Shown piece after piece: positions 1-8,643 of a stretch of 9,062 nucleotides of DNA. The translations under genes and the position numbers were made by a program. Numbering within the stretch: position 1 is the stretch's first letter; every line of letters starts with the position of its first letter. Source of the DNA: Gammaproteobacteria bacterium (GTDB lineage: Bacteria > Pseudomonadota > Gammaproteobacteria > Xanthomonadales > Xanthomonadaceae); NCBI GenBank assembly GCA_024642445.1, contig JAHEBG010000031.1, positions 1 through 9,062 of the forward strand. Reading direction: 5' to 3'. Under the pieces are notes generated by a model, which searched no databases, had not been told where the DNA came from, and saw only the letters and a list, made by a program, of their open reading frames with translations.

Positions 1-1290
1 GTTACCGATGAAATCAAACAGGCCATTTACGATGCCACCAACGGGTTTGACGTGGGCTTGGTGGAAATCGGCGGCACCGTCGGCGATATCGAATCGCTGC
101 CGTTCCTGGAAGCCATTCGTCAGATTCGTAGCGAGCGTGGGCCGGACAAGGCCATTTTCCTGCATCTCACTTTGGTGCCGTTCATCGCCGCTGCCGGCGA
201 GCTGAAAACCAAACCGACCCAGCACTCGGTCAAGGAACTGCGTTCGATCGGTATCCAACCCGATATTTTGCTGTGCCGGAGTGAACACCCTCTGCCCGAC
301 AGCGACCGCCGTAAAATCGCCTTGTTCACCAATGTGCCGGAAGCCGCGGTCATCAGCTGTCTGGATGTGGAAACCATTTACAAATTGCCGCTGTGGCTGC
401 ACGCACAGGGTCTGGATGCTATTGTCATCGATCGCCTGCGGTTGGAAAGCCAAGTGGCACCGGCCGATTTGAGCGAATGGCAAGCCGTGGTCAATGCCGT
501 CGAGCATCCTAACGACGACGTGACCATTGCCGTAGTGGGTAAATACGTTGATCACCAAGACGCGTATAAATCCATTGGCGAAGCCTTGCGTCATGGCGGA
601 TTGCGCCAGCACACGCGCGTGCGCCTGAAATGGCTGGAGTCGGAGCAGGTAGAGAAAAACGGTGTGGCCATGCTGGAAGGCGTGGACGGCATCCTGGTTC
701 CTGGCGGCTTTGGCGACCGCGGTTTCGAGGGCAAAGTGGCTACCTCGCAATTTGCACGTGAAAACAACATCCCTTATTTCGGTATTTGTTACGGCATGCA
801 AGCTGCTGTGGTAGATGTGCTGCGCCATAAAGGCGGATTGCCCGGCGCCAACACCACTGAAATCGACCGCAATTGCAGCGATCCTGCCATTGGACTGATT
901 ACCGAATGGCGCACCGCCGAAGGCGACATCGAACGGCGCACGGCGGAGTCCGATCTGGGCGGCACCATGCGTTTAGGCTTGCAGGAATGCCGTTTGAAAC
1001 CCGGCACGCTGGCGCACCGTCTGTACGGCAAAGAGGTGGTAGCCGAGCGTCACCGCCACCGCTATGAATTCAACAATGCCTACCGTGAAGCGCTGGAAGC
1101 TGCAGGCATGACCATCTCCGCGCAGTCGATGGATGGCTTGTTGGTGGAAATGGTTGAAATAGCCGATCACCCATGGTTCCTGGCCTGCCAGGCGCACCCT
1201 GAATTTCTTTCCACACCCCGTTATGGCCATCCGCTGTTTACCGGCTTCATTGCCGCGGCACGCCAACGAAAATCCGGCAAAAACGGATAA
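1..1290 (+). CDS. pyrG: CTP synthase, 5'-truncated by window edge
   Basis: CTP synthase (glutamine-hydrolysing) converts UTP to CTP in the cytoplasm using ATP and glutamine-derived ammonia, the last step of pyrimidine nucleotide synthesis. The reading frame is open from base 1, so the start lies upstream; 429 residues are visible and about 115-120 N-terminal residues are missing compared with the 545-residue E. coli enzyme. The synthetase domain shows [12 protein letters not shown] (from base 61) and [12 protein letters not shown]. The C-terminal glutamine amidotransferase domain has LVPGGFG, GICYGMQ with the nucleophile Cys at 787-789, and ACQAHPEF with the triad His at 1195-1197 and Glu at 1201-1203. 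Position 4 of the nucleophile motif is Tyr where E. coli has Leu, which should not affect catalysis. It heads the visible operon; its TAA also supplies part of the kdsA ribosome binding site. Identity is very secure. Confidence 0.98.
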   Translation, partial: VTDEIKQAIYDATNGFDVGLVEIGGTVGDIESLPFLEAIRQIRSERGPDKAIFLHLTLVPFIAAAGELKTKPTQHSVKELRSIGIQPDILLCRSEHPLPDSDRRKIALFTNVPEAAVISCLDVETIYKLPLWLHAQGLDAIVIDRLRLESQVAPADLSEWQAVVNAVEHPNDDVTIAVVGKYVDHQDAYKSIGEALRHGGLRQHTRVRLKWLESEQVEKNGVAMLEGVDGILVPGGFGDRGFEGKVATSQFARENNIPYFGICYGMQAAVVDVLRHKGGLPGANTTEIDRNCSDPAIGLITEWRTAEGDIERRTAESDLGGTMRLGLQECRLKPGTLAHRLYGKEVVAERHRHRYEFNNAYREALEAAGMTISAQSMDGLLVEMVEIADHPWFLACQAHPEFLSTPRYGHPLFTGFIAAARQRKSGKNG

Positions 1291-1293
1291 GGA
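1289..1293 (+). promoter_or_regulatory. kdsA ribosome binding site
   Basis: AAGGA lies 6 bp before the kdsA ATG and includes the last two bases of the pyrG TAA stop. A terminating pyrG ribosome would therefore sit on the kdsA initiation region, which suggests coupled translation (inference). Confidence 0.65.
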
Positions 1294-1299
1294 CAGCTT

Positions 1300-2133
1300 A
1301 TGAAACTCTGCGGTTTTGATGTAGGTCTGGATCAGCGGTTTTTTCTGATTGCGGGCCCTTGCGTGATCGAATCGATGCAGTTGCAACTGGATGTGGCCGG
1401 CCAGCTCAAGGAAATCACCGAAGCGCTGGGCATACCTTTCATTTTCAAATCCAGTTTCGATAAAGCCAACCGAACGTCGGGTACCAGCTTCCGTGGTCCG
1501 GGCTTGGAAGAAGGCTTGAAGGTGTTGGCGGAAGTGAAACGCCAGATTGGCGTGCCGGTGCTAACCGACGTGCACGAATACACGCCGATGGACGAAGTGG
1601 CGGCGGTGGTGGATGTGTTGCAAACCCCTGCATTCCTTTGTCGGCAAACCGATTTCATCCAGAAAGTGGCGAATGCCGGGCGTCCGGTTAACATCAAGAA
1701 AGGCCAGTTCCTGTCGCCGTGGGAAATGAAACACGTAGCCGCCAAAGCCAAGGCTACCGGTAACGAACAGATCATGGTGTGCGAGCGCGGCGCCAGTTTC
1801 GGCTACAACAATCTGGTGTCCGATATGCGTTCCTTAAGCGTGATGCGAGATACCGGTTGTCCGGTAGTGTTCGATGCCACCCATTCGGTGCAACTGCCCG
1901 GCGGCATGGACGGCAAATCCGGCGGCCAACGCCAGTTCGTACCGGTGCTGTCGCGTGCCGCAATGGCGGTAGGTATTGCCGGTATTTTCATGGAAACCCA
2001 TCCGAATCCCGATGTGGCATTGTCCGATGGCCCGAATGCCTGGCCACTGCCGAAAATGAAAGCCCTGTTGGAAAATCTTATCGCCTTCGACGATGCTGCC
2101 AAACGTGGCGGTTTTGTTGAAGACACCCTTTAA
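1300..2133 (+). CDS. kdsA: 3-deoxy-8-phosphooctulonate (KDO8P) synthase, metal-dependent type
   Basis: Condenses phosphoenolpyruvate with arabinose 5-phosphate to KDO 8-phosphate, the precursor of the inner-core sugar of lipopolysaccharide; cytoplasmic TIM barrel. The protein is 277 residues. Visible family motifs are AGPCVIES (18-25), [12 protein letters not shown] (49-60), RGPGLEEG (65-72), TDVHE (89-93), RQTD (115-118), NIKKGQF (131-137) and [12 protein letters not shown] (191-202). Cys21, His195, Glu232 and Asp243 align with the four metal ligands of the Aquifex-type enzyme; the metal-free E. coli type has Asn in place of the Cys (GMNVLES). I therefore infer the divalent-metal-dependent class. 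The sequence resembles xanthomonad KdsA, recalled rather than searched. The start is set by AAGGA at 1289-1293. The gene sits 9 bp after pyrG and 13 bp before eno, which makes the PEP it consumes. Confidence 0.97.
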   Translation: MKLCGFDVGLDQRFFLIAGPCVIESMQLQLDVAGQLKEITEALGIPFIFKSSFDKANRTSGTSFRGPGLEEGLKVLAEVKRQIGVPVLTDVHEYTPMDEVAAVVDVLQTPAFLCRQTDFIQKVANAGRPVNIKKGQFLSPWEMKHVAAKAKATGNEQIMVCERGASFGYNNLVSDMRSLSVMRDTGCPVVFDATHSVQLPGGMDGKSGGQRQFVPVLSRAAMAVGIAGIFMETHPNPDVALSDGPNAWPLPKMKALLENLIAFDDAAKRGGFVEDTL

Positions 2134-2135
2134 TT

Positions 2136-3433
<1,298 letters not shown>

Positions 3434-3436
3434 TAC

Positions 3437-3772
3437 GTGGAAAACCTGACCCGCAAGCTCTGGCCGTTTGTCCTATTGCTGGGCTTGCTGACCTTGCTGC
3501 AATACAAATTCTGGTTCGGGCAGGGTAATTGGCGGCAAGTGCAGGAATTGCGTGCACAGGTGCAGGCGCAACAAAAGGAAAATCAGGCGCTGCTGCGGCG
3601 CAACAATGCATTGGCTGCAGAAGTAAAAGACCTCAAGTCCGGCGTGGATGCCGTGGAAGAACGTGCGCGTAGTGAAATGGGTATGATCAAGCCCGGTGAA
3701 ACGTTTTATCGTGTGGTTGATCCGGACAATGTCTTGCGCAACACACCCCCCGCTGCGGAACCCAAGCCATGA
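3437..3772 (+). CDS. ftsB: Cell division protein FtsB (DivIC/septum-formation family)
   Basis: A bitopic inner-membrane protein that, in the known system, pairs with FtsL and FtsQ to form the divisome subcomplex that activates septal peptidoglycan synthesis. The protein is 111 residues against 103 in E. coli. It has a short cytoplasmic N-terminus, one membrane segment (about 8-27, WPFVLLLGLLTLLQYKFWFG), a coiled coil (about 33-68, QVQELRAQVQAQQ through EVKDLKSG) and the diagnostic EERARSEMGMIKPGETFYRVV (74-94). The last 15 or so residues form a Pro-rich tail. The start is GTG, the first possible start after the in-frame enolase stop two codons upstream; no Shine-Dalgarno motif is visible, so reinitiation by ribosomes ending eno is likely. 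Its TGA overlaps the ispD ATG. The eno-ftsB-ispD order supports the call. Confidence 0.95.
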   Translation: MENLTRKLWPFVLLLGLLTLLQYKFWFGQGNWRQVQELRAQVQAQQKENQALLRRNNALAAEVKDLKSGVDAVEERARSEMGMIKPGETFYRVVDPDNVLRNTPPAAEPKP

Positions 3773-4461
3773 TCTGGGCCATTGTGCCTGCGGCTGGCAC
3801 CGGATCGCGATCGGGCGCCGATGTGCCGAAACAGTATCAGCCCTTGCTGGGCAAGCCGATGATCGAATATGCCTTGGATGTGCTTTCGCAGCACCCGGAT
3901 ATCGACGGCATCATGCTGGCGGTGGCCGCCGATGATACGCGCTGGCAGGGTATCCGGCATTGGCGCAACAAGCCGTTGCAGTTTTGTGTTGGCGGCGCGC
4001 AACGAAGCCACAGTGTTTTGGCTGCCATTGAGCACATTCCCGACGGTAACAGCCAAGATGCCTGGGTTTTGGTGCACGATGCGGCGCGGCCTTGTCTGCG
4101 CTTCGAAGACTTGCACCGCTTGATTGAAAGTGCCGGCGCGCATCCGGTGGGTGGCTTATTGGCTGGGCGTGTCAAAGATACCGTGAAGCAGGGCAATGAC
4201 GAATGCCTGGTGCAAGGCACACTGCCGCGCGAACGCCTGTGGCGGGCCTTTACCCCGCAGATGTTTCCAGCGGCCAGCTTGAAGCGTGCCTTGCAGCATG
4301 CGCATCAGGAGCGTGTTGAAATCACCGACGAAAGCAGTGCCATGGAACGTCTGGGTCTTTCGCCGTTACTGGTGGAAGGTCATGATGACAATATCAAGGT
4401 AACCTTGCCGTCCGATTTTGCTTTTGCCGAAGCCCTTTTGACTGCCAGGAGCATGCCATGA
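3769..4461 (+). CDS. ispD: 2-C-methyl-D-erythritol 4-phosphate cytidylyltransferase
   Basis: Third step of the MEP (non-mevalonate) isoprenoid pathway: MEP plus CTP gives CDP-methylerythritol and pyrophosphate, in the cytoplasm. The protein is 230 residues, normal for a stand-alone IspD, with a Rossmann-like nucleotidyltransferase fold. Visible motifs are [17 protein letters not shown] (7-23) with the CTP-binding Arg14 and Lys21, VHDAARP (102-108) with Asp104, [11 protein letters not shown] (157-167), ITDESSA (185-191) and DNIKVT (207-212) with Lys210. The usual GxRMG turn reads SRSG here, a mild variation. The ATG overlaps the ftsB stop by four bases (ATGA). Being in an operon with CTP synthase places the CTP maker and a CTP user under shared control (inference). 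Confidence 0.97.
   Translation: MIWAIVPAAGTGSRSGADVPKQYQPLLGKPMIEYALDVLSQHPDIDGIMLAVAADDTRWQGIRHWRNKPLQFCVGGAQRSHSVLAAIEHIPDGNSQDAWVLVHDAARPCLRFEDLHRLIESAGAHPVGGLLAGRVKDTVKQGNDECLVQGTLPRERLWRAFTPQMFPAASLKRALQHAHQERVEITDESSAMERLGLSPLLVEGHDDNIKVTLPSDFAFAEALLTARSMP
4447..4451 (+). promoter_or_regulatory. ispF ribosome binding site
   Basis: AGGAG, a full Shine-Dalgarno match inside the end of ispD, lies 6 bp before the ATG at 4458. It fixes the ispF start and excludes the out-of-frame ATG at 4453. Confidence 0.75.
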
Positions 4462-4934
4462 TACGGATAGGTTCGGGGTTCGATGTGCATGCCTTCGGTG
4501 CAGGCGATCATGTGGTGTTGGGCGGTGTCCGCATCGCGCATAGCCATGGATTGCTGGCCCATTCCGATGGCGATGTGCTGATCCATGCCCTGTGTGATGC
4601 CTTATTGGGCGCTTTGGCTTTAGGCGATATCGGCCAGCACTTTCCGCCCGGCGACGCGCGTTATGCCGGCGCTGACAGTACGCAATTGCTGGCGCAATGC
4701 ATGCAGATGGTGCGCGACAGCGGCTACACCTTGGGTAATGCCGATATGACCGTAATTTGTGAAATGCCTAAAATCAATCCGCACGTTGCCGCCATGCGTG
4801 CGCGTTTGGCACAGGTCATGCAAGTGGATATCGAACAGGTTTCCATCAAAGCCACTACTACCGAAACTTTGGGTTTTACCGGTCGCGGCGAAGGTATCGC
4901 TGCACAAGCGGTGGTTCTGCTGGAATCGGCATGA
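4458..4934 (+). CDS. ispF: 2-C-methyl-D-erythritol 2,4-cyclodiphosphate synthase
   Basis: Fifth step of the MEP pathway: cyclises CDP-methylerythritol 2-phosphate to MEcPP with release of CMP. The family is a cytoplasmic homotrimer with a metal ion at each subunit interface. The protein is 158 residues, the family length. The expected Zn ligands are present: Asp9 and His11 (GFDVHAFG) and His43 ([10 protein letters not shown]). Other signatures are HSDGDV (35-40), [10 protein letters not shown] (55-64) and [17 protein letters not shown] (131-147). It overlaps ispD by ATGA and has its own strong ribosome binding site, and it overlaps truD by ATGA at the other end. It is separate from IspD, not the fused IspDF of alphaproteobacteria. 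Confidence 0.98.
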   Translation: MIRIGSGFDVHAFGAGDHVVLGGVRIAHSHGLLAHSDGDVLIHALCDALLGALALGDIGQHFPPGDARYAGADSTQLLAQCMQMVRDSGYTLGNADMTVICEMPKINPHVAAMRARLAQVMQVDIEQVSIKATTTETLGFTGRGEGIAAQAVVLLESA

Positions 4935-5938
4935 TACTGCCCAGAGCGTTATCCACAGCGCCGGTCAGTGGCCGTATCCGGGCAACGCCGGAAGACTTCA
5001 AGGTATACGAGTTGCCCGCTTTCGAAGCCAGCGGTGAAGGCGAGCATCTGCTGTTGACCGTGCGCAAGCGCGGCATGAATACCGCGTTTTGTGCCGAAAC
5101 CATTGCGCGTTGGGCCGGAATCGATCCGCGCGATGTGTCGTATGCCGGCATGAAAGACCGCCATGCCGTAACCGAACAACGTTTTTCGGTTCGATTGCCC
5201 AAAAAAACCGCGCCGGATGTGACCTTACTCAATACCGAGGACTGTCAGGTGTTGGATGCGATGTGGCACAGCCGAAAGTTGGCACGCGGGGCGTTGGCCG
5301 GAAACCGTTTCGAGTTGATCTTGCGCGATCTCCAGGGCGATCTGTCAGGACTCGAACAGAGCCTGCTGCAACTGCAAGCACAGGGCATCCCCAATTATTT
5401 CGGCGAACAACGCTTCGGCATGGAGCAGGCCAATGTCGGTAAGGCCTTAGGAATGTTCGAAGGCCGACGCGTGGACCGCGCCAAACGCGGCATTTATCTG
5501 TCCGCAGCCCGCTCCTTTGTATTCAATACTCTGCTAGCCGAGCGCGTTAACAACGGCACCTGGAATACACCGTTGGACGGCGAAGTGTGGATGTTGCAGG
5601 GCAGCCACAGCATATTCGGGCCTGAGCCGCTGACTGCGGATTTAATCGCACGCTGCGCGGCGCTCGATATCCATCCGACTGGGCCGATGTGGGGTGCCGG
5701 TGAATTGCGTTCACAGACCGAGGTCTTGGCGTTGGAGTCGCAATTGCCGGTAACACTTGCCGCATTGTGCCAAGGGCTGGAGGCGGCCGGACTCAAACAG
5801 GAGCGCCGCGCACTGCGTTTATTGCCGCAGGCCATGCACTGGCAATTTCTCGATGACAACAGTGTGCTGTTGGGTTTCGAATTGCCCCCGGGTGCCTATG
5901 CCACCTCGGTGCTGGCGGAGCTGGGCGAGTTTGCTTAA
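4931..5938 (+). CDS. truD: tRNA pseudouridine(13) synthase TruD
   Basis: Converts uridine 13 to pseudouridine in certain tRNAs (tRNA-Glu in E. coli). The protein is 335 residues, close to the E. coli length. The N-terminus has [10 protein letters not shown] (18-27) and GEGEHLLL; the catalytic Asp76 lies in [13 protein letters not shown] (71-83); GNRF (124-127) and [10 protein letters not shown] (154-163) are further family hallmarks; the family-specific insertion fills the middle; the C-terminus ends with [11 protein letters not shown] (318-328). The ATG overlaps the ispF stop (ATGA), with only a weak GGA upstream, so translation is probably coupled to ispF. It is the last gene of the + strand unit. 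Its TAA shares bases with the TAA of the opposing transporter gene, and no terminator hairpin is visible between them. Confidence 0.97.
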   Translation: MILPRALSTAPVSGRIRATPEDFKVYELPAFEASGEGEHLLLTVRKRGMNTAFCAETIARWAGIDPRDVSYAGMKDRHAVTEQRFSVRLPKKTAPDVTLLNTEDCQVLDAMWHSRKLARGALAGNRFELILRDLQGDLSGLEQSLLQLQAQGIPNYFGEQRFGMEQANVGKALGMFEGRRVDRAKRGIYLSAARSFVFNTLLAERVNNGTWNTPLDGEVWMLQGSHSIFGPEPLTADLIARCAALDIHPTGPMWGAGELRSQTEVLALESQLPVTLAALCQGLEAAGLKQERRALRLLPQAMHWQFLDDNSVLLGFELPPGAYATSVLAELGEFA

Positions 5939-6633
5939 GCGGTAGAGACACCGAATGCGCTGCCCACCGCCCAGGTGGCGGCCATGGCCAATGCACCCCA
6001 AAACAATACGCGCCAGGCGCCAAGCCACATGTTGGCGCCGCCGGTGCGCGCGGCTACAGCGCCCAATGACGCAAGGAAAACCATTGTGCTGCCTGCTACC
6101 CATGCCGGCAGCTGCGCCAGCGGAATCGTCCAAGCGATGAATAAAGGCAACGCCGCGCCTACCGCAAAACTGGCTGCCGAAGACAGCGCGGCCTGCACCG
6201 GTCGTGCACTGAGCACCGACGAAATGCCCAGCTCATCACGGGCATGCGCACCTAACGCATCATGCGCCGTCAATTGCACGGCTACTTGCCGGGCCAAGTC
6301 CGGAGCAAGCCCGCGATGCACATAGATGGCCGTCAGTTCTTTCAGTTCGCCTTCGGGATCGTTGGCCAACTCCCAGGTTTCCTTGGCAATGTCGGCTTTC
6401 TCGGTATCGGCCTGGGAATGCACGGATACGTATTCACCGGCCGCCATCGACATGGCGCCAGCCACCAGCCCGGCCACGCCGGCCACCACGATGGCTTCTT
6501 TGCTGCCGTTGGCGGCGGCAACGCCCAGAATCAAACTGGCGGTTGAAACAATGCCGTCGTTGGCACCCAGTACTGCAGCACGCAGCCAGCCGATGTGTTC
6601 GGTCTTATGCCGTTCGAAATGACGATGGCTCAT
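5935..6633 (-). CDS. VIT1/CCC1-family iron/manganese transporter
   Basis: Inner-membrane protein of the VIT family (vacuolar iron transporter in plants and yeast CCC1; bacterial members are thought to export Fe2+ or Mn2+). The protein is 232 residues with about five membrane segments: roughly 21-42 (GANDGIVSTASLILGVAA, with Asp26 in the family's conserved position), 47-70 (GAMSMAAGEYVSVHSQ follows, with Met61, Met63 and Glu67), 153-170, 178-196 and 205-228. Between segments 2 and 3, residues about 74-137 form the soluble acidic helical region rich in Glu, Asp and His that in VIT proteins binds metal. The direction of transport and the metal are inferred from the family. Its ATG is 12 bp after the Smr stop with a strong ribosome binding site, so the two are likely co-transcribed. 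No iron-responsive operator was recognised. Confidence 0.92.
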   Translation of the reverse strand: MSHRHFERHKTEHIGWLRAAVLGANDGIVSTASLILGVAAANGSKEAIVVAGVAGLVAGAMSMAAGEYVSVHSQADTEKADIAKETWELANDPEGELKELTAIYVHRGLAPDLARQVAVQLTAHDALGAHARDELGISSVLSARPVQAALSSAASFAVGAALPLFIAWTIPLAQLPAWVAGSTMVFLASLGAVAARTGGANMWLGAWRVLFWGALAMAATWAVGSAFGVSTA

Positions 6634-6640
6634 GCGAATC

Positions 6641-6645
6641 TCCTG
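6641..6645 (-). promoter_or_regulatory. Ribosome binding site of the VIT-family gene
   Basis: On the minus strand, CAGGAGATTCGC precedes the ATG at 6633; the AGGAG-type core ends 7 bp before the start and fills most of the 12-bp gap after the Smr stop. It is the strongest Shine-Dalgarno match on this strand and decides the start. Confidence 0.75.
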
Positions 6646-7188
6646 TTATTCAAGTAAAACCAATGCCGCGCCGGTGCCGCCTTGATTGTACGGCGCGGAA
6701 CAAAACGCCAACACACGGCCCTGATGCCGGAGCACCTTGTCGACGATGTTCATCAATACCGGCCCGGCTTCCGAACGCGAACCTTTGCCGTGGATGATGC
6801 GCACGCAATGCAGGCCTTCCTTGTAGGCATCCAGCAGGAATTGTTTCAGCCAACGTTCCGCATCCAATGCGGTCATGCCGTGCAGATCGAACTCGGCATC
6901 GGAGCGGATGCTGCCGGCCTTGAGTTTACGGAACGTTTTGGCATCAATCTTCGGTCCTTGAAACAACAACGGTTCAGAGCCGAACGCCAGTGCATCGGCA
7001 TTGCCGGCCTGACGCGATTGCAGCAATGCGTCCTGTTCATCGCGTTCGAACATGCGTGCACGCGGTTTTGGTTTGGCTTTCTGCAGGCGGCTTTCGGTGT
7101 GCCGGTGCACCACCACCGGGCCAATGGCATCGCGGAACAGATCGGCATCTTCGGGGCTGATGGCAACGGGCGGTGTTTTCTTACGCAT
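6646..7188 (-). CDS. Smr-domain endonuclease-like protein (SmrA/SmrB type)
   Basis: Small MutS-related domain protein of 180 residues, similar in size and layout to E. coli SmrB (YfcN), which cleaves mRNA between collided ribosomes; the same activity here is an inference from family. The N-terminal half is charged and probably partly disordered (MRKKTPPVAISPEDADLF resembles the SmrB start). The Smr domain occupies about 97-180, with the catalytic-type motif FDLHGMTALDA (100-110; Asp101, His103), IIHGKGSRS (131-139) and the terminal GGTGAALVLL. The MutS2 core is absent, so it is a stand-alone Smr protein. I chose ATG 7188 over an in-frame GTG at 7221 because of the N-terminal similarity and because an extended -10 element overlaps the longer form. 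It is probably co-transcribed with the VIT-family gene. Confidence 0.9.
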   Translation of the reverse strand: MRKKTPPVAISPEDADLFRDAIGPVVVHRHTESRLQKAKPKPRARMFERDEQDALLQSRQAGNADALAFGSEPLLFQGPKIDAKTFRKLKAGSIRSDAEFDLHGMTALDAERWLKQFLLDAYKEGLHCVRIIHGKGSRSEAGPVLMNIVDKVLRHQGRVLAFCSAPYNQGGTGAALVLLE

Positions 7189-7194
7189 GCCCCC

Positions 7195-7203
7195 ATCATA
7201 CCA
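7195..7203 (-). promoter_or_regulatory. Candidate extended -10 promoter for the Smr-VIT pair
   Basis: The minus strand reads TGGTATGAT, matching the extended -10 consensus TGnTATAAT with one mismatch in the hexamer. No good -35 is seen 16-18 bp upstream. Spacing predicts a start of transcription at or next to the A of the ATG at 7188, so the mRNA would have almost no leader. It lies in the 40-bp gap after the DUF4019-like gene. The evidence is pattern matching only. Confidence 0.35.
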
Positions 7204-7228
7204 AAGGCAGGCAAAGCCCACGGTTCAG

Positions 7229-8029
7229 TTAGGGTCCGATGCAGCCAAAGGTGCTGCGGGCTTTGGTGATGCCGTCGACGTCGAGCGAAGCCGCCGTAGC
7301 AGAATCCAGGGTGTTTTCTTCCATGCGTACCAAGGTATAGCGGGTTGCCTCATGCCGTTGCCAGACCAGATAGCCGCAGTGCACAGCCAGCTTCTGAGCC
7401 GTGCCGGTGAAATCCATGGCCACGAAGATGCCGGGGCTTGGGCTGCCGGGCGGGTTGTTATACCAAGTCATGCGCGAGATATTCACGCGCCAGTCTTTGC
7501 CGATCTGTGCATTGAGGGTTTGCCGGCTGTTGCGCCAACGGTCAAAATCCATGGCCGATGCGGTTTGTTCGGAAAAGCGAGAATAGGCCACCTTGTACTC
7601 GCCCTGTAACAACGCATCAAAAAAATCAACAAACTGCAGTTTTGCCTGAATCTGGTCGAATTCGGAGGGTTCCCATCCGGCATCGAATGCGGCATCAGCA
7701 GGACTGATGTCTGGCTCAGCATTGCCGCAGCGTATTTGTTGGGTCAAACGCAGTGTTGCTGCCGTTCCTGTATTTTTCAGGGGTTCATTGGTTTCGAACT
7801 TGAAATGACCGAATTGTGCGGGCTTTGCGCCACAGGCCTCGGCGGCACTGGCTTGAAGTGCACGCTGAGCCAGCGCCACATCGGTGATTTCGTTGCTGCT
7901 GAATACCAGTTCGAATTCCGTTTCCGTCATCCGGTTAAGAGTGACTTCGGTTTTTGCGCCGTCGCTGGCGAAACAGTACGGGCTGATCAGCACGCACAGA
8001 GCTAGGCTAAGGCATGCATGAGTTTTCAT
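7229..8029 (-). CDS. Secreted protein with DUF4019-like region, unknown function
   Basis: A 266-residue protein with a Sec-type signal peptide (1-21, MKTHACLSLALCVLISPYCFA, probable cleavage before SDG; no lipobox), so probably periplasmic. Residues about 25-105 form a beta-rich N-terminal region with Cys66 and Cys101, a possible disulfide. Residues about 130-240 resemble DUF4019: FVDFFDALLQGEYKVAYSRF, a Trp/Arg helix (DFDRWRNSRQTL), then beta strands and VRMEENTL. Cys218 and Cys263 could form a second disulfide. The DUF4019 match is judged by eye. The ATG at 8029 was chosen over an upstream in-frame GTG at 8098 because it begins a clean signal peptide and overlaps the stop of the preceding membrane-protein gene (ATGA), implying coupling. 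No Shine-Dalgarno motif is visible. Function unknown; the cellular location is the best supported inference. Confidence 0.75.
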   Translation of the reverse strand: MKTHACLSLALCVLISPYCFASDGAKTEVTLNRMTETEFELVFSSNEITDVALAQRALQASAAEACGAKPAQFGHFKFETNEPLKNTGTAATLRLTQQIRCGNAEPDISPADAAFDAGWEPSEFDQIQAKLQFVDFFDALLQGEYKVAYSRFSEQTASAMDFDRWRNSRQTLNAQIGKDWRVNISRMTWYNNPPGSPSPGIFVAMDFTGTAQKLAVHCGYLVWQRHEATRYTLVRMEENTLDSATAASLDVDGITKARSTFGCIGP

Positions 8030-8601
8030 GCGGCGATACGTTTTTTTTCTAGAATGAAAATTGCGGTGGCAAAAACCGTTTCCACCAGCGCACCGCACAG
8101 TGCAGCAGTGACCGGTTCGGCATCCATGCGCGCCAGCCCGTATCCTGCCAATGCCAAGCTGCCGCCGCAGAGCCAGTAGATACGCGTGCCGAACAGGGTG
8201 GAGAAAGTGAGGTAGCGTCCGCCGATGACCAACAACATGGCCGGAAAGAACCAGCTCATGCGGTATTGCGCCACTACGTATACCAAGGGCAGCATGAAAA
8301 TCAGCCAGAATGTGCTGGCCATGGCCAGGTTGAGCAGCGGATTATTGGCCGCGTGTTTGCCGGAGCGGCCCAGCAGCTTGCTGAGCAGTGTCGATAGTGG
8401 CGAAATCAGTGCGCCGCCGATGAACAGTGTCCATACCGTTTGCTGGTCTGTACCGGTAGAGGCAATATATGCGGCCACGAACCAGACACAGGCCGAAGTC
8501 AGCATGCCGGTAGCGCCGCCAAAATAGGCTTGGCGCATGTCCTGTTGCGCGTTGGTTAAAGACATTGGCGTTTGTTCGGATGAGGCCGGGGTATTAAGCA
8601 T
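8026..8601 (-). CDS. Six-helix inner-membrane protein, unknown (possibly DUF7010-like)
   Basis: A 191-residue hydrophobic protein. Numbered from the internal Met at 8565, about six membrane segments lie near 17-37, 43-65, 79-99, 103-123, 130-146 and 152-172, with a basic tail EKKRIAA. The segment NAQQDMRQAYFGGATGML before helix 1 resembles, from memory, a family listed as DUF7010, but I cannot confirm this. There are no transporter or enzyme motifs. The start is uncertain: ATG 8601 has a GGAAA 10 bp upstream, ATG 8565 begins nearest the conserved-looking segment but lacks a ribosome site, and TTG 8649 is unlikely. The stop overlaps the ATG of the secreted-protein gene, so the two probably work together. 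An A8 run six codons before the stop is treated as a separate observation. Confidence 0.75.
   Translation of the reverse strand: MLNTPASSEQTPMSLTNAQQDMRQAYFGGATGMLTSACVWFVAAYIASTGTDQQTVWTLFIGGALISPLSTLLSKLLGRSGKHAANNPLLNLAMASTFWLIFMLPLVYVVAQYRMSWFFPAMLLVIGGRYLTFSTLFGTRIYWLCGGSLALAGYGLARMDAEPVTAALCGALVETVFATAIFILEKKRIAA
8041..8049 (-). other. A8 run forming a possible -1 slippery site
   Basis: On the minus strand the codons GAA AAA AAA CGT contain A-AAA-AAA in the phase required for -1 slippage. The -1 frame is open into the overlapping downstream gene and passes through its ATG. No stimulatory hairpin or internal Shine-Dalgarno was demonstrated, so function is speculative. Confidence 0.3.
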
Positions 8602-8643
8602 AGGATTTTTATTTCCGATGGATGCAACGATGTCTATGGAATA

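Noticed and set aside
973..1386. 137-codon open frame on the - strand
   Set aside because: Crosses the pyrG-kdsA junction antisense to two well identified genes; no family features.
3706..4143. 145-codon open frame on the - strand
   Set aside because: Antisense to ispD, whose motifs are complete on the + strand.
5900..5980. Bidirectional terminator between truD and the VIT-family gene
   Set aside because: Looked for because the genes converge, but no GC-rich stem with a T tail was found and the genes overlap.
6682..7269. 195-codon open frame on the + strand
   Set aside because: It is the antisense shadow of the Smr gene, has no ribosome site and resembles no known protein; the opposite strand carries clear Smr motifs.
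7052..7609. 185-codon open frame on the + strand
   Set aside because: It spans antisense parts of two minus-strand genes and the gap between them; no motifs, so a shadow.
8030..8098. N-terminal extension of the secreted protein to an upstream GTG
   Set aside because: It would put 23 extra residues before a clean signal peptide, and the ATG at 8029 forms an ATGA overlap with the upstream gene. The open frame here matters only for the frameshift idea.
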